Positions 43,250 through 53,864 of a stretch of DNA of 64,000 bases are shown piece after piece. The DNA is from Corynebacterium guangdongense (GTDB lineage Bacteria; Actinomycetota; Actinomycetes; Mycobacteriales; Mycobacteriaceae). A program made the translations under genes and the position numbers. Positions within the stretch are counted from its first letter, which is position 1, and every line of letters starts with the position of its first letter. The DNA is taken from positions 992,001 through 1,056,000 of the forward strand of contig NZ_CP047654.1 in NCBI RefSeq assembly GCF_030408915.1, written 5' to 3'. The notes beneath the pieces are model-generated. The model was not told where the DNA came from, did not search any database, and saw only the letters and a list, made by a program, of their open reading frames with translations.

Positions 43250-43762
43250 GTGGCTGAACCTCGGACCAGGCCCGGATCCGGCCGCAGGCGCACCATCGTG
43301 CTCATCGACGGGCCCTCCGGAGCGGGCAAGACCACCTACGCCAACCGGTTGGGGGAGATGACCGGCTGGCGTGTCGTGCACCTCGACGACTTCTACCCGG
43401 GCTGGGGCGGCCTGGCGGAGGGGGCGCGGATGGTCGTCGAGGACGTCCTCGACCCCGTTGACCCGGGGTTCACCCGCTGGGACTGGAACAACAGTCGCCC
43501 GGCGGAGCGGGTGACGCTGGATCCGGAAGCCTCGCTGATCGTGGAGGGGGTGGGGGCGATCACGAAGCAGTCCGTGGCCGCCGCCGCGAAGCTCGGGGAA
43601 GTGCACACCATCCACATCACGGCGGCGTCGGACGCGCGTTTCCGGCGCGCCATCGCCCGCGACCCGGGCTACCGCGCTTGGTGGCAAATGTGGGCGCGTC
43701 AGGAGGAGGCGCATTTCTCCGGGGACGGCGATGTCGCCGCCGAGGAAACCATCACCTGGTGA
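43250..43762 (+). CDS. P-loop nucleoside kinase-like ATP-binding protein
   Basis: A 170-residue protein with Walker A GPSGAGKTT at about residues 20-28 and a YAN-L follow-on. HLDDFYPGW is the kinase Asp motif of uridine-kinase-like proteins. RRAIARDPGYRAWW is a lid-like basic segment. It is shorter than uridine kinase and the substrate is unknown. Similar actinobacterial ORFs are annotated as AAA family ATPase. The GTG at 43250 has AGGAAG about 12 nt upstream. Confidence 0.82.
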   Translation: MAEPRTRPGSGRRRTIVLIDGPSGAGKTTYANRLGEMTGWRVVHLDDFYPGWGGLAEGARMVVEDVLDPVDPGFTRWDWNNSRPAERVTLDPEASLIVEGVGAITKQSVAAAAKLGEVHTIHITAASDARFRRAIARDPGYRAWWQMWARQEEAHFSGDGDVAAEETITW

Positions 43763-43788
43763 GGGGGTTGGAGGGGATGGCCCCTCAC
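43759..43788 (+). terminator. Terminator-like hairpin at the end of the kinase-like gene
   Basis: GTGAGGGG (43759-43766) and CCCCTCAC (43781-43788) form an 8-bp perfect stem with a 14-nt loop; the left arm includes the TGA stop. No T tract follows. The 323-bp stretch 43763-44085 otherwise holds only the promoter of the next gene (TATGAT at 44026-44031). Confidence 0.55.
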
Positions 43789-44085
43789 AGACTCCGGTGC
43801 CCGATTGTGTGGGAGACGGGTGCGGCAAGTCTGTGGGTTTCCGCATGCCCTCCGCCTGGGGCGCGCCGATTCGCCCCCGTCGTACCCCCGGCAAGTGTGC
43901 TGACCATTAAGTGACTCTGGTTATGACCGCAGGTAGCTACGCGGCCTGCTGGTGATGCCGCCTGCTTGCCGCGGAAAGATGTAATCCTCTTCACGTTGAA
44001 CTCTGGGAATGATCTGTTTCTCGTCATATGATTCAGACAAGCAATCCGAATCTTTCCCACAAGATCTTTCACGCAAGGAGCGCCA

Positions 44086-45702
44086 ATGCATCTCCGTAAG
44101 TCAATCGCCCTGCTGGCGGCTGCGGCTACCACCCTCAGCCTCGTCGCCTGCTCTGACTCTTCCGATTCCTCCGGCGACGCGGCGGCCAACGGAGACTCCG
44201 GCGCGACCGGCGGCGACAACTACGTCACCTCCAAGGGCAGTGAGCCGCAGAACCCGCTCATCCCGGCCGACACCAACGAGGTCGGCGGCGGCAACATCAT
44301 CGACCAGATCTTCGCCGGCCTCGTCTACTACGACGCCGAGGGCGAGGTCCACAATGAGGTCGCCGAGTCCATCGAGACCGAGGACAACCAGAACTACACG
44401 GTGACGATCAAGGAGGGCCAGGTCTTCTCCGACGGCTCCCCGGTCACCGCCGCGAACTTCGTCGACTCCTGGAACTACGCCGTCGAGAACTCGCTGCTCT
44501 CCGCCTACTTCTTCGAGCCGATCAAGGGCTACTCCGAGGAGGGCGGCCAGGCGATGGAAGGTCTCCAGGTCGTCGACGACCAGACCTTCACCATCGAGCT
44601 GAACTAGCCGGAGGCCGACTTCCAGCAGCGTCTGGGCTACTCCGCCTTCTACCCGATGCACGAGAGCGCGCTCGAGGACATCGACGCCTACGGCGAGAAC
44701 CCGATCGGCAACGGCCCGTACAAGTTGGCCGAGTGGAACCACAACCAGAACGCCGTCGTGGTCCCGAACGAGGAATACTCCGGCGACCGCGCCCCGCAGA
44801 ACGACGGCATCGACTTCGTCTTCTACGCCCAGCAGGACGCCGCCTACGCCGACCTGCTCTCCGGTAACCTCGACGTCCTGGACGCCATCCCCGACACCGC
44901 CTTCGCCTCCTACCAGGACGAGCTCGCCGGCCGCTTCGTCAATGACCCGGCCGCGATCTTCCAGTCCTTCACCATCCCGGAAGCGGCCCCGCACTTCTCC
45001 GGCGAGGAGGGGCAGCTGCGCCGCCAGGCCCTGTCCCACGCCATCAACCGCGAAGAGATCACCGACACGATCTTCCAGGGCACCCGGACCCCGGCCACCG
45101 ACTTCACCTCCCCGGTCATCCCGGGCCACGCCGACGATCTCGCCGGCGCGGAGGTGCTGAACTACGACCCGGAGCGCGCCAAGGAACTGTGGGCGCAGGC
45201 CGACGAGATCGCACCTTTCGAGGGCGAGTTCACCATCTCCTACAACGCCGACGGCGGCCACCAGGCCTGGGTCGATGCCGTGGCCAACTCCATCCGCAAC
45301 ACCCTCGAGATCGAGGCCATCGGCAACCCGTACCCGGACTTCAAGTCCCTGCGTGACGACGTCACCAACCGCACCATCACCGGCGCCTTCCGCACCGGCT
45401 GGCAGGCCGACTACCCGTCCCTGGGCAACTTCCTCGGCCCGCTCTACGGCACCGGCGCCGGCTCCAACGACGGCGACTACTCCAACCCGGAGTTCGACGC
45501 GAAGCTGGCCGAGGCCGCCGGCGCGGAGGACAACGAGGCCGCCATCACCGCCTACAACGAGGCCCAGGAGATGCTGCTGCAGGATCTGCCGGCCATCCCG
45601 CTGTGGTACTCCAACGTCACCGGCGGCTGGTCCGAGAACGTCGACAACGTCGAGTTCTCCTGGAAGTCCGTCCCGGTCTACTACGAGATCACCAAGAACT
45701 AG
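44086..45702 (+). pseudogene. Peptide ABC transporter substrate-binding lipoprotein, interrupted by one in-frame TAG
   Basis: A family 5 (DppA/OppA) solute-binding lipoprotein gene with signal peptide and lipobox LVAC (Cys22). It would give 538 residues in one frame, but codon 174 (44605-44607) is TAG, within IELN-*-PEADFQQRLG. Homologues have a Gln or similar there (CAG to TAG). Both sides are intact and well conserved: SDGSPVTAANFVDSWNYAV before, and GNGPYKLAEW and GSNDGDYSNPEFDAKL after. The AAGGAG ribosome-binding site is at 44076-44081. The rest of the operon (permeases and ATPase) is intact, so this is recent decay, an assembly error or a suppressed stop. Confidence 0.9.
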
Positions 45703-45724
45703 GCCGCCCACGGTCTGACGCCCC

Positions 45725-45750
45725 GCCCCGGGGCGCCTCCGGCCCGGGGC
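45725..45750 (+). terminator. GC hairpin between binding-protein gene and permease genes
   Basis: GCCCCGGG - 10 nt - CCCGGGGC is an 8-bp perfect stem, 22 bp after the binding-protein stop. In SBP-first ABC operons such hairpins reduce read-through or protect the 5' mRNA, giving more binding protein than permease. The rest of 45703-45892 has no gene. Confidence 0.6.
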
Positions 45751-45892
45751 GCGTGACCGGGCCCGGCCCACACGCGCAGTTGTCGCCCCGACAGTCACGA
45801 TCGACTGCTTCGGGGCGCTGCCGTTGAACCACCCGTTCCCGCGCCCGGGACCGGTCGTCCCCCGCGGGCGCGTCGGAAAAGGAACCCCACCC

Positions 45893-46819
45893 ATGTTGCG
45901 TTATATCGGACGCAGACTGCTCCAGATGATTCCGGTCTTCTTCGGGGCCACGCTGCTGCTCTACGCCCTCGTCTTTCTCATGCCCGGTGACCCGGTGGAG
46001 GCCCTCGGCGGCGACCGCGGGCTGACCGAGGCCGCCCGCCAGCGAATCACCGCCGAGTACAACCTGGACCAGCCCTTCTGGATGCAGTACCTGCTCTACA
46101 TCAAGGGCATCTTCACTCTCGACTTCGGCACGACCTTCTCCGGCCAGCCGGTCGCCCAGGCGATGGCCGACGCCTTCCCGGTGACGATCAAGCTCGCCGT
46201 CATGGCGCTGATCTTCGAGGCAGTGCTCGGCATCGCCTTCGGTGTCATCGCCGGCGTGCGCCGCGGCGGCGTCTTCGATTCCACCGTCCTGGTGGTGTCC
46301 CTGTTCGTCATCGCCGTCCCGTCCTTTGTCCTGGGCTTCGTGCTCCAGTATCTGGTCGGCGTGAAGTGGCAGCTGCTGCCCGCCACGGTGGGCAGGAACG
46401 AGGAGTTCATCAACCTGCTCATGCCGGCGGTGGTGCTGGGCTCACTGTCCTTCGCCTACGTGCTGCGGCTGACCCGCCAGTCCGTCAGCGAAAACCTCTC
46501 TGCCGACTACGTCCGCACCGCCCGCGCCAAGGGCCTGGCCAACGGGACGGTCATGCGCCGCCATGTGCTGCGCAACTCGTTGATTCCGGTGGTCACCTTC
46601 CTCGGCGCCGACCTGGGCGCCCTGATGGGCGGCGCGATCGTCACGGAGGGCATCTTCGGCATCAATGGTGTCGGTGGCGCCATTTACCAGGCGATTCTCA
46701 AGGGCGAACCGACGACGGTGGTATCTTTCACCACCGTCCTTGTCGTCGTCTACATCGTCGCCAACCTCATCGTTGACCTGATCTACGCCGTGCTCGACCC
46801 GAGGATCCGCTATGCCTGA
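45893..46819 (+). CDS. ABC transporter permease, DppB/OppB type
   Basis: A 308-residue permease with the OppB pattern. An N-terminal helix follows RYIGRRLLQMIPV, then PGDPVEALGG, and the EAA-loop region DYVRTARAKGLANGTV faces the ATPase. Six helices are expected. It forms the peptide/oligopeptide channel with the DppC-like protein. The ATG at 45893 has GGAAAAGGAA upstream; the longer frame to 45824 is not needed. It overlaps the next gene by 8 nt. Confidence 0.93.
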   Translation: MLRYIGRRLLQMIPVFFGATLLLYALVFLMPGDPVEALGGDRGLTEAARQRITAEYNLDQPFWMQYLLYIKGIFTLDFGTTFSGQPVAQAMADAFPVTIKLAVMALIFEAVLGIAFGVIAGVRRGGVFDSTVLVVSLFVIAVPSFVLGFVLQYLVGVKWQLLPATVGRNEEFINLLMPAVVLGSLSFAYVLRLTRQSVSENLSADYVRTARAKGLANGTVMRRHVLRNSLIPVVTFLGADLGALMGGAIVTEGIFGINGVGGAIYQAILKGEPTTVVSFTTVLVVVYIVANLIVDLIYAVLDPRIRYA

Positions 46820-47810
46820 CATTAACCAGAACCCCTCCGAGACCGTCTCGGACGACGGGCGTGTCGACGCCCGCCAGCGCCGCGGCCAGGAGTACTTCAT
46901 CGCCGCCACGGACGAGATCGGCCTGGGCGCCGTCGACGCCGTGGCCGACGAATCCGCGCCCCGCTCCCAGTGGGGTGAGGCCTGGCGTTACCTGCGCCGC
47001 CGCCCGACCTTCTGGGTCGCCGCGTTCCTCATCCTGCTGGCCCTGCTCATGGCCGCGGTTCCCTCGCTGTTCACCAGCGTCGATCCGCGCGCCTGCACCC
47101 TGTCGAACTCGCTGGGCGGGCCCCAGGCCGGGCATCCCTTCGGTTTCGACCGCCAGGGCTGCGACATCTACTCCCGCACCATCCACGGCGCCCGCGCCTC
47201 CGTGTCCGTGGGGGTGCTCACGACCCTCGCCGTGGTGCTCATCGGCACCACCTTCGGCGCCTTCGCCGGGTTCTTCGGCGGCTGGGTCGACACGATTCTC
47301 TCGCGCATCACCGACATCTTCTTCGCCGTCCCGCTGGTGCTGGCCGCCATCGTCGTCATGCAGGTGTTCAAGGAGCACCGCACGATTCTCACGGTCGTGG
47401 TGGTGCTGGCGATCTTCGGCTGGACGAACATCGCGCGCATCACGCGCGGCGCCGTGATGGGCGTCAAGAACGAGGAGTTCGTCACGGCGGCCCGCTCCAT
47501 GGGCGCCTCGAAAATGCGCACCCTGGGCAGTCACATCCTGCCCAACGCCGCCGCCCCGATCATCGTGTACGCGACGGTCGCCCTGGGCACGTTCATCGTC
47601 GCGGAGGCCACGCTGTCCTTCCTGGGCATCGGCCTGCCGACCACCGTCGTCTCCTGGGGAGGCGACATCTCCGCCGCGCAGGCGACCCTGCGCACCCGCC
47701 CGATGGTGCTGTTCTACCCGGCGATCGCCCTGGCGCTCACGGTGCTCAGCTTCATCCTCATGGGTGACGTCGTCCGCGACGCCCTGGATCCGAAGTCGAG
47801 GAAGCGATAA
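46812..47810 (+). CDS. ABC transporter permease, DppC/OppC type
   Basis: A 332-residue permease. A cytoplasmic N-terminus of about 60 residues precedes the first helix. PFGFDRQGCDIYSRTIHGAR is the OppC-type periplasmic segment, and the EAA loop EFVTAARSMGASKMRTLGSH precedes the last helices. It pairs with the DppB-like protein. Confidence 0.93.
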   Translation: MPDINQNPSETVSDDGRVDARQRRGQEYFIAATDEIGLGAVDAVADESAPRSQWGEAWRYLRRRPTFWVAAFLILLALLMAAVPSLFTSVDPRACTLSNSLGGPQAGHPFGFDRQGCDIYSRTIHGARASVSVGVLTTLAVVLIGTTFGAFAGFFGGWVDTILSRITDIFFAVPLVLAAIVVMQVFKEHRTILTVVVVLAIFGWTNIARITRGAVMGVKNEEFVTAARSMGASKMRTLGSHILPNAAAPIIVYATVALGTFIVAEATLSFLGIGLPTTVVSWGGDISAAQATLRTRPMVLFYPAIALALTVLSFILMGDVVRDALDPKSRKR

Positions 47811-47812
47811 TC

Positions 47813-49531
<1,719 letters not shown>

Positions 49532-49633
49532 GCGGGCCACCAACGGTTGCGCCGTGCGTCCACGGTCCTCGACAGGTCACATATCCGGGGTTAGAGTGGG
49601 GACAACCACAGTTGACCCGGAAAGGAAACCACC

Positions 49634-49945
49634 ATGACCAAGGATTTTCTCTTCCGAGGTGACCTCGCCCGTGCCGGACGTGCGTTCGCCTCGGTTTCGA
49701 TTCAGACCATCGCCACGGACACCGGACTGAGCGAGGACCAGATCCGTCACTTCGAGCGCGGCGGGGACAACCTCAGCGGCGAACAGCGGGCCGCCCTCAA
49801 GAGGTCGCTGGAGAAGTACGGCGCCCACTTCATCCCGGAGAGCGACGGCTACGGCTACGGCGTGCGCCGCCGCTACCCACGAGAGAAGCTCATGCGGCTC
49901 GGCACGTGGGAGGGCGAGGGCGGTGCCTGGGACCACAACTCCTAG
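49634..49945 (+). CDS. Hypothetical HTH-like protein
   Basis: A 103-residue protein. Residues 15-60 look like a helix-turn-helix (IQTIATDTGLSEDQIRHFER, with GLSEDQIRHFERG as the turn and recognition helix). The C-terminus has YGYGVRRRYPREKL. Similar short proteins occur in corynebacteria without known function. It has GGAAAGGAAAC before the ATG and TAGAGT at 49592-49597. Its stop overlaps the arsC-like stop on the other strand by 4 nt. Confidence 0.7.
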   Translation: MTKDFLFRGDLARAGRAFASVSIQTIATDTGLSEDQIRHFERGGDNLSGEQRAALKRSLEKYGAHFIPESDGYGYGVRRRYPREKLMRLGTWEGEGGAWDHNS

Positions 49946-50283
49946 TAGATCTCGTCGAGGAGCTCGATGGGGCGGGGGATCCGCACACCCTTGTCGGTGA
50001 CGACGATGGGGCGCTCGATCAGTCGGGGGTGGGCGACCATCGCGTCGAGAAGCTCCTCGTCGGGGGTCTCGGGGGTCAGTCCCAGCTCCTTGTACTGCGT
50101 CTCTTTGGTACGTATCGCCCCGTGGGCGGAGAGTCCGGCGCGCGCGATGAGCGTGCGCAGCTCATCCTTGGTCGGGGGAGTATCGAGGTACCTGATGATC
50201 GTCGGCTCATCGCCGCGCTCACGCATGGCGGCCAGGGCCTTGCGGGAGGTGGAGCACTGCGGATTGTGATAGATGGTGGACAT
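49942..50283 (-). CDS. ArsC family reductase (glutaredoxin-type arsenate reductase-like)
   Basis: A 113-residue thioredoxin-fold protein. HNPQCSTSRKALA carries Cys10, the catalytic Cys of ArsC/YffB-type proteins. HPRLIERPIVVT is the Arg-Pro segment of the family. It would reduce arsenate with a thiol donor, or act as a Spx/YffB-like protein. No arsenic operon is adjacent. TAACCT is placed 6 nt before the ATG at 50283. Confidence 0.87.
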   Translation of the reverse strand: MSTIYHNPQCSTSRKALAAMRERGDEPTIIRYLDTPPTKDELRTLIARAGLSAHGAIRTKETQYKELGLTPETPDEELLDAMVAHPRLIERPIVVTDKGVRIPRPIELLDEIY

Positions 50284-50299
50284 GCCACCAGGTTAGCGG

Positions 50300-50839
50300 C
50301 TAGTCCGCGGGGGTGAGTTCGACCTGCCCGGCCCAGGTGAGGTCGTAGCCCAGGGCGGCCAGCCACGCCATGGCGTCGTCGCCGTGGCGGGTGATGCCGT
50401 CGACGGCGCGCAGGGTTGCTTCGATGGCGAGTTCGGCGTCCTCGGCGGTGATCAGCCCGGCGGAGGTCGCGGCGGCCAGCTCATCGATGTCGAGGACGTC
50501 GAGTGGTTCACCGGTCACGGAGACGAGGTCGACGTAGAGGTCGCGGGAGCGCCAGACGCCGCCCTCCCGGGAGATCTCGGCGATGTCGAAGTAGAAGTCC
50601 TGCCGCTCGTCGACGCCGTCGCGGAAGTGGAAGATGTTGGCACGCAGATTCAGCTCCGGAAGCAGCCAGGATTCCAGGTAACCGAAGCGCGGGTGATTCG
50701 CGCCCCGGGCCATGTAGAGGCCGAAGTCGGTCTCACGGTAGGTCTCGACGGAACGAAGGAACCCCTTGGGGTCCGTGTTGACGTCGGTGGAGGTGTCGAA
50801 AAACTCGACCTTGACCGGGTGAAGATCCATGTGACTCAT
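50300..50839 (-). CDS. DUF402 domain-containing protein
   Basis: A 179-residue protein of the DUF402/Ntdp-like group, which in characterised members hydrolyses nucleoside di- or triphosphates. DFYFDIAEI and RDLYVDLVSV show the typical D-x-Y-x-D pattern of the beta-barrel active site. The ATG at 50839 (MSHMDLHPV) has GGAAAG upstream; the inner ATG at 50830 is an alternative. It is 10 bp downstream of the secreted-protein gene. Confidence 0.8.
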   Translation of the reverse strand: MSHMDLHPVKVEFFDTSTDVNTDPKGFLRSVETYRETDFGLYMARGANHPRFGYLESWLLPELNLRANIFHFRDGVDERQDFYFDIAEISREGGVWRSRDLYVDLVSVTGEPLDVLDIDELAAATSAGLITAEDAELAIEATLRAVDGITRHGDDAMAWLAALGYDLTWAGQVELTPAD

Positions 50840-50849
50840 AATCTTTCCG

Positions 50850-51590
50850 TTAGGGCGCCTCGATGATCGTGACGGTGGGGACGAAGGAACAGGTGGCGTC
50901 GGTGGTGACCACGTCGCCTTCCAGCAGGGCCAGAATCGTGCCGTGGCCGGTGTCGCCGACACCGGAGAGGGTGGCCGGACCCTCGGGGTTGATGCCGTGG
51001 TTCGTCAGCGGGGTCACGCCGGAGGTGAGCGTGTCGATGTTGAACCAGTGCACCCTCATGTTCTGCGGCACTTCGACCGGGGCGGCCGGGGACGTGCCGA
51101 GCGCCGTGAAGAGGAACGCGGTCTGCCCGTCGGCCGCACCGGGCGCAGGAATCTCGGCCGGCCCCGGCACTGCCAGGGCGGAACCGACCGAATCCAGCTG
51201 GCCGTTGATGCATCCGCCGGAGACGGTCGGCCAGTAGAACTGCGTGAATGTTGGTGCGTTACTCGGCATATCGGGCCCACCGTCGCCGTTGTTACCGGCG
51301 TAGAAATTAAGGGCGGTGAGGATGGCCGATCGCAGGTCCTTCGGGATCCAGGGCTGGGCGGCGAATTCGCGGACCCGGTCCTGGGTGTACTGGCTGGGCC
51401 GGCCGAGTCCGTCGACGTAGGGGCTGGCGGCCTGTGCCGCGGAGGAGGACACGACCTGCAGCGGATCCGCTGATTGGGCGGACGCGGCCGGGGCGCCCAG
51501 GGTTGCGGTCAGCGCGAGGAGCGCGCTGGCGGCGCCGACGGCGACGCGGGCGGTCAGGGGGCGGGGATGGGGCAGTCGGCGGTGGGTCAC
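50850..51590 (-). CDS. Secreted Rv1157c family protein
   Basis: A 246-residue exported protein. The signal peptide is cleaved after ASA38. The mature chain has SQYTQDRVREFAAQPWIP, an NFYAGNNGDGGPD segment and two Cys far apart (GGCINGQL and TCSFVP) likely forming a disulfide. Homologue Rv1157c lies near typA in M. tuberculosis, as here. The function is unknown; it is likely an envelope or secreted protein. The start is GTG with GAGGA just before. Confidence 0.82.
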   Translation of the reverse strand: MTHRRLPHPRPLTARVAVGAASALLALTATLGAPAASAQSADPLQVVSSSAAQAASPYVDGLGRPSQYTQDRVREFAAQPWIPKDLRSAILTALNFYAGNNGDGGPDMPSNAPTFTQFYWPTVSGGCINGQLDSVGSALAVPGPAEIPAPGAADGQTAFLFTALGTSPAAPVEVPQNMRVHWFNIDTLTSGVTPLTNHGINPEGPATLSGVGDTGHGTILALLEGDVVTTDATCSFVPTVTIIEAP

Positions 51591-51680
51591 GGGGTCCTCA
51601 TGATTCTTTCGGCGATAGGGGGCCGAACATGGCGGTGTCCCAGGGGGCTGGACCCGGGGACAGGTTGCTCGACAACAACA

Positions 51681-51721
51681 GTCACAAGGATAACAACTTT
51701 CCCTCAGGTAACAATAGTTAC
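51681..51721. promoter_or_regulatory. GTNACA direct repeats and GTAAC inverted repeat upstream of the secreted-protein gene
   Basis: GTCACAAGG (51681-51689), ATAACAACT (51690-51698) and GTAACAATA (51708-51716) form a run of GTnACA-type 9-mers. The last continues as the inverted repeat GTAAC-AATA-GTTAC (51708-51721). A fourth copy, TATTGTTAC, is at 51831-51839. The patterns recall MtrA or similar response-regulator sites of actinobacteria (inference). The region 51591-51937 otherwise holds no gene and contains the typA promoter (CATAAT at 51893-51898). Confidence 0.35.
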
Positions 51722-51937
51722 TTCGGGCCTCGTTCCGATTCCGTCAAATCGCCGGCACCCCGGGGTCGTCCATCCGTCGGACGTGGCGAGGCTCTCAGAT
51801 TGGGACTGTGCAAATGGGCCCGTTTGCGAGTATTGTTACGCCCCGTTAATGCGCAGCCTCCACGGCGCGCGATCACTAGGCTGGAGCGGGACATCATAAT
51901 CCGTCCAACCGTCATCATCTCTTGAGGAGACACCTCC

Positions 51938-53857
51938 GTGACCTTGTCCCACCCCGAGTTCCGAAACGTCGCCATCGTCGCGCACGTTGACCACGGCAAG
52001 ACCACCCTCGTCAACGCCATGCTGGAGCAGTCCGGCGCCTTCGGCGACCACGGCGGCGTCGCCGACCGCGTCATGGACTCCGGTGATCTGGAACGGGAAA
52101 AGGGCATCACCATCCTGGCCAAGAACACCTCCATCCGCCGCAAGGGCAAGGGCAAGGACGGCGCCGACCTCGTCATCAACGTCATCGACACCCCGGGCCA
52201 CGCCGATTTCGGTGGCGAGGTCGAGCGCGGCCTGTCCATGGTCGACGGCGTCGTCCTGCTGGTGGACGCCTCCGAGGGTCCGCTCCCGCAGACCCGCTTC
52301 GTGCTGACCAAGGCCCTCGAGGCCAAGATGCCGGTCATCATCGCGGTCAACAAGACCGACCGCCCGGACGCCCGCATCGACGAGGTCGTCACCGAGGCGC
52401 AGGACCTGCTGCTCGAGCTGGCCTCTTCACTGGATGACCCGGAGGCCGCCGAGGCCGCCGAGACCCTGCTCGACCTGCCGGTGCTCTACACCTCGGGCCG
52501 CGAGGGCAAGGCCTCCACCGTCAACCCGGGCAACGGCAACCCGCCGGAGGCCGAGGATCTCACCGAGCTGTTCAACGTCATCTACGACGTTCTGCCGGAG
52601 CCCTCCGCCGACATCGACGCCCCGCTGCAGGCGCACGTCACCAACCTCGACTCCTCCTCCTTCCTGGGCCGTATCGGACTGATCCGCGTCCACAAGGGCT
52701 CCATCAAGAAGGGCGACAACGTCGCCTGGATCCACTATGACGCCGAGGGCGAGCAGCACGTCAAGAACGTCAAGATCGCCGAGCTGCTGATCACCGAGGG
52801 CTACGCCCGCAAGTCCTCCGACCAGCCGGTCGTCGCCGGCGACATCGCCGCGATCTCGGGCATCGACGAGATCATGATCGGCGACACCCTGACCCACCCG
52901 GACCACGTCGAGCCGCTGCCGCGCATCACCGTCGATGAGCCGGCCATCTCCATGACCATCGGCGTCAACACCTCGCCGATGGCCGGACGTGGCGGCGGTG
53001 ACAAGCTGACCGCCCGCATGATCAAGGCCCGCCTGGATCAGGAGCTCATCGGCAACGTGTCCCTGCGCGTTCTGCCGACCGAGCGTCCGGACGCCTGGGA
53101 GGTCCAGGGCCGTGGCGAGATGGCCCTCACCGTCCTCATCGAGACCATGCGTCGCGAGGGCTTCGAGCTGACCGTGGGCAAGCCGCAGGTCGTCACCCAG
53201 CAGATCGACGGCAAGACCTACGAGCCCTACGACCACATGGTCATTGACACCCCGAGCGAGTACCAGGGCAACATCACCCAGCTCATGGCCGCCCGCAAGG
53301 GTCAGATGACCTCCATGGCCAACTCCGCCGGCGACTGGGTGCGCATGGAGTTCGACGTCCCGTCCCGCGGCCTCATCGGCTTCCGCACCACCTTCCTGAC
53401 CGAGACCCACGGCGCCGGAATCGCCAACTCCTACTCGATCGAGCCGCGCCCGTGGGCCGGCGAGATCAAGGGCCGCCCGACCGGCTCCCTGGTCGCCGAC
53501 CGCACCGGCAAGGTCACCGCCTTCGCGCTGCAGAACCTCGCCGACCGCGGCACCTTCTTCGTCGAGCCGACCGACGAGGTCTACGAGGGCACCGTCATCG
53601 GCGCCAATAACCGTGATGAGGACATGGACGTCAACATCACCAAGGAGAAGAAGCTCACCAACATGCGTGCGGCCTCCGCCGACACCACCGTCACGCTGAA
53701 CAAGGCGCGCTCCCTCTCCCTGGATGAAGCCGTCGAGTTCTGCGGCAACGACGAGTGCGTCGAGGTCGGCCCGGACGTGATGCGCGTGCGCAAGGTCATC
53801 CTCAACGCCACCGAGCGCAACCGCAGCCGCTCCCGCGAGAAGCAGCTCAACAAGTAA
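51938..53857 (+). CDS. typA: Translational GTPase TypA/BipA
   Basis: A 639-residue GTPase. G1 AHVDHGKTT (residues 15-23), G3 DTPGHADF, G4 NKTD. EF-G-like domains II, III and V follow, with [20 protein letters not shown], and the unique C-terminal domain has [18 protein letters not shown] [18 protein letters not shown]. It binds the 70S ribosome and helps ribosome assembly under stress. The GTG start follows GAGGAGA. It corresponds to Rv1165 in synteny. Confidence 0.96.
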   Translation: MTLSHPEFRNVAIVAHVDHGKTTLVNAMLEQSGAFGDHGGVADRVMDSGDLEREKGITILAKNTSIRRKGKGKDGADLVINVIDTPGHADFGGEVERGLSMVDGVVLLVDASEGPLPQTRFVLTKALEAKMPVIIAVNKTDRPDARIDEVVTEAQDLLLELASSLDDPEAAEAAETLLDLPVLYTSGREGKASTVNPGNGNPPEAEDLTELFNVIYDVLPEPSADIDAPLQAHVTNLDSSSFLGRIGLIRVHKGSIKKGDNVAWIHYDAEGEQHVKNVKIAELLITEGYARKSSDQPVVAGDIAAISGIDEIMIGDTLTHPDHVEPLPRITVDEPAISMTIGVNTSPMAGRGGGDKLTARMIKARLDQELIGNVSLRVLPTERPDAWEVQGRGEMALTVLIETMRREGFELTVGKPQVVTQQIDGKTYEPYDHMVIDTPSEYQGNITQLMAARKGQMTSMANSAGDWVRMEFDVPSRGLIGFRTTFLTETHGAGIANSYSIEPRPWAGEIKGRPTGSLVADRTGKVTAFALQNLADRGTFFVEPTDEVYEGTVIGANNRDEDMDVNITKEKKLTNMRAASADTTVTLNKARSLSLDEAVEFCGNDECVEVGPDVMRVRKVILNATERNRSRSREKQLNK

Positions 53858-53864
53858 GGACACT

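Noticed and set aside
44605..44607. Pyrrolysine or programmed recoding at the amber codon
   Set aside because: No Pyl genes or recoding hairpin were seen and the site is not a conserved active-site position; a point mutation is simpler.
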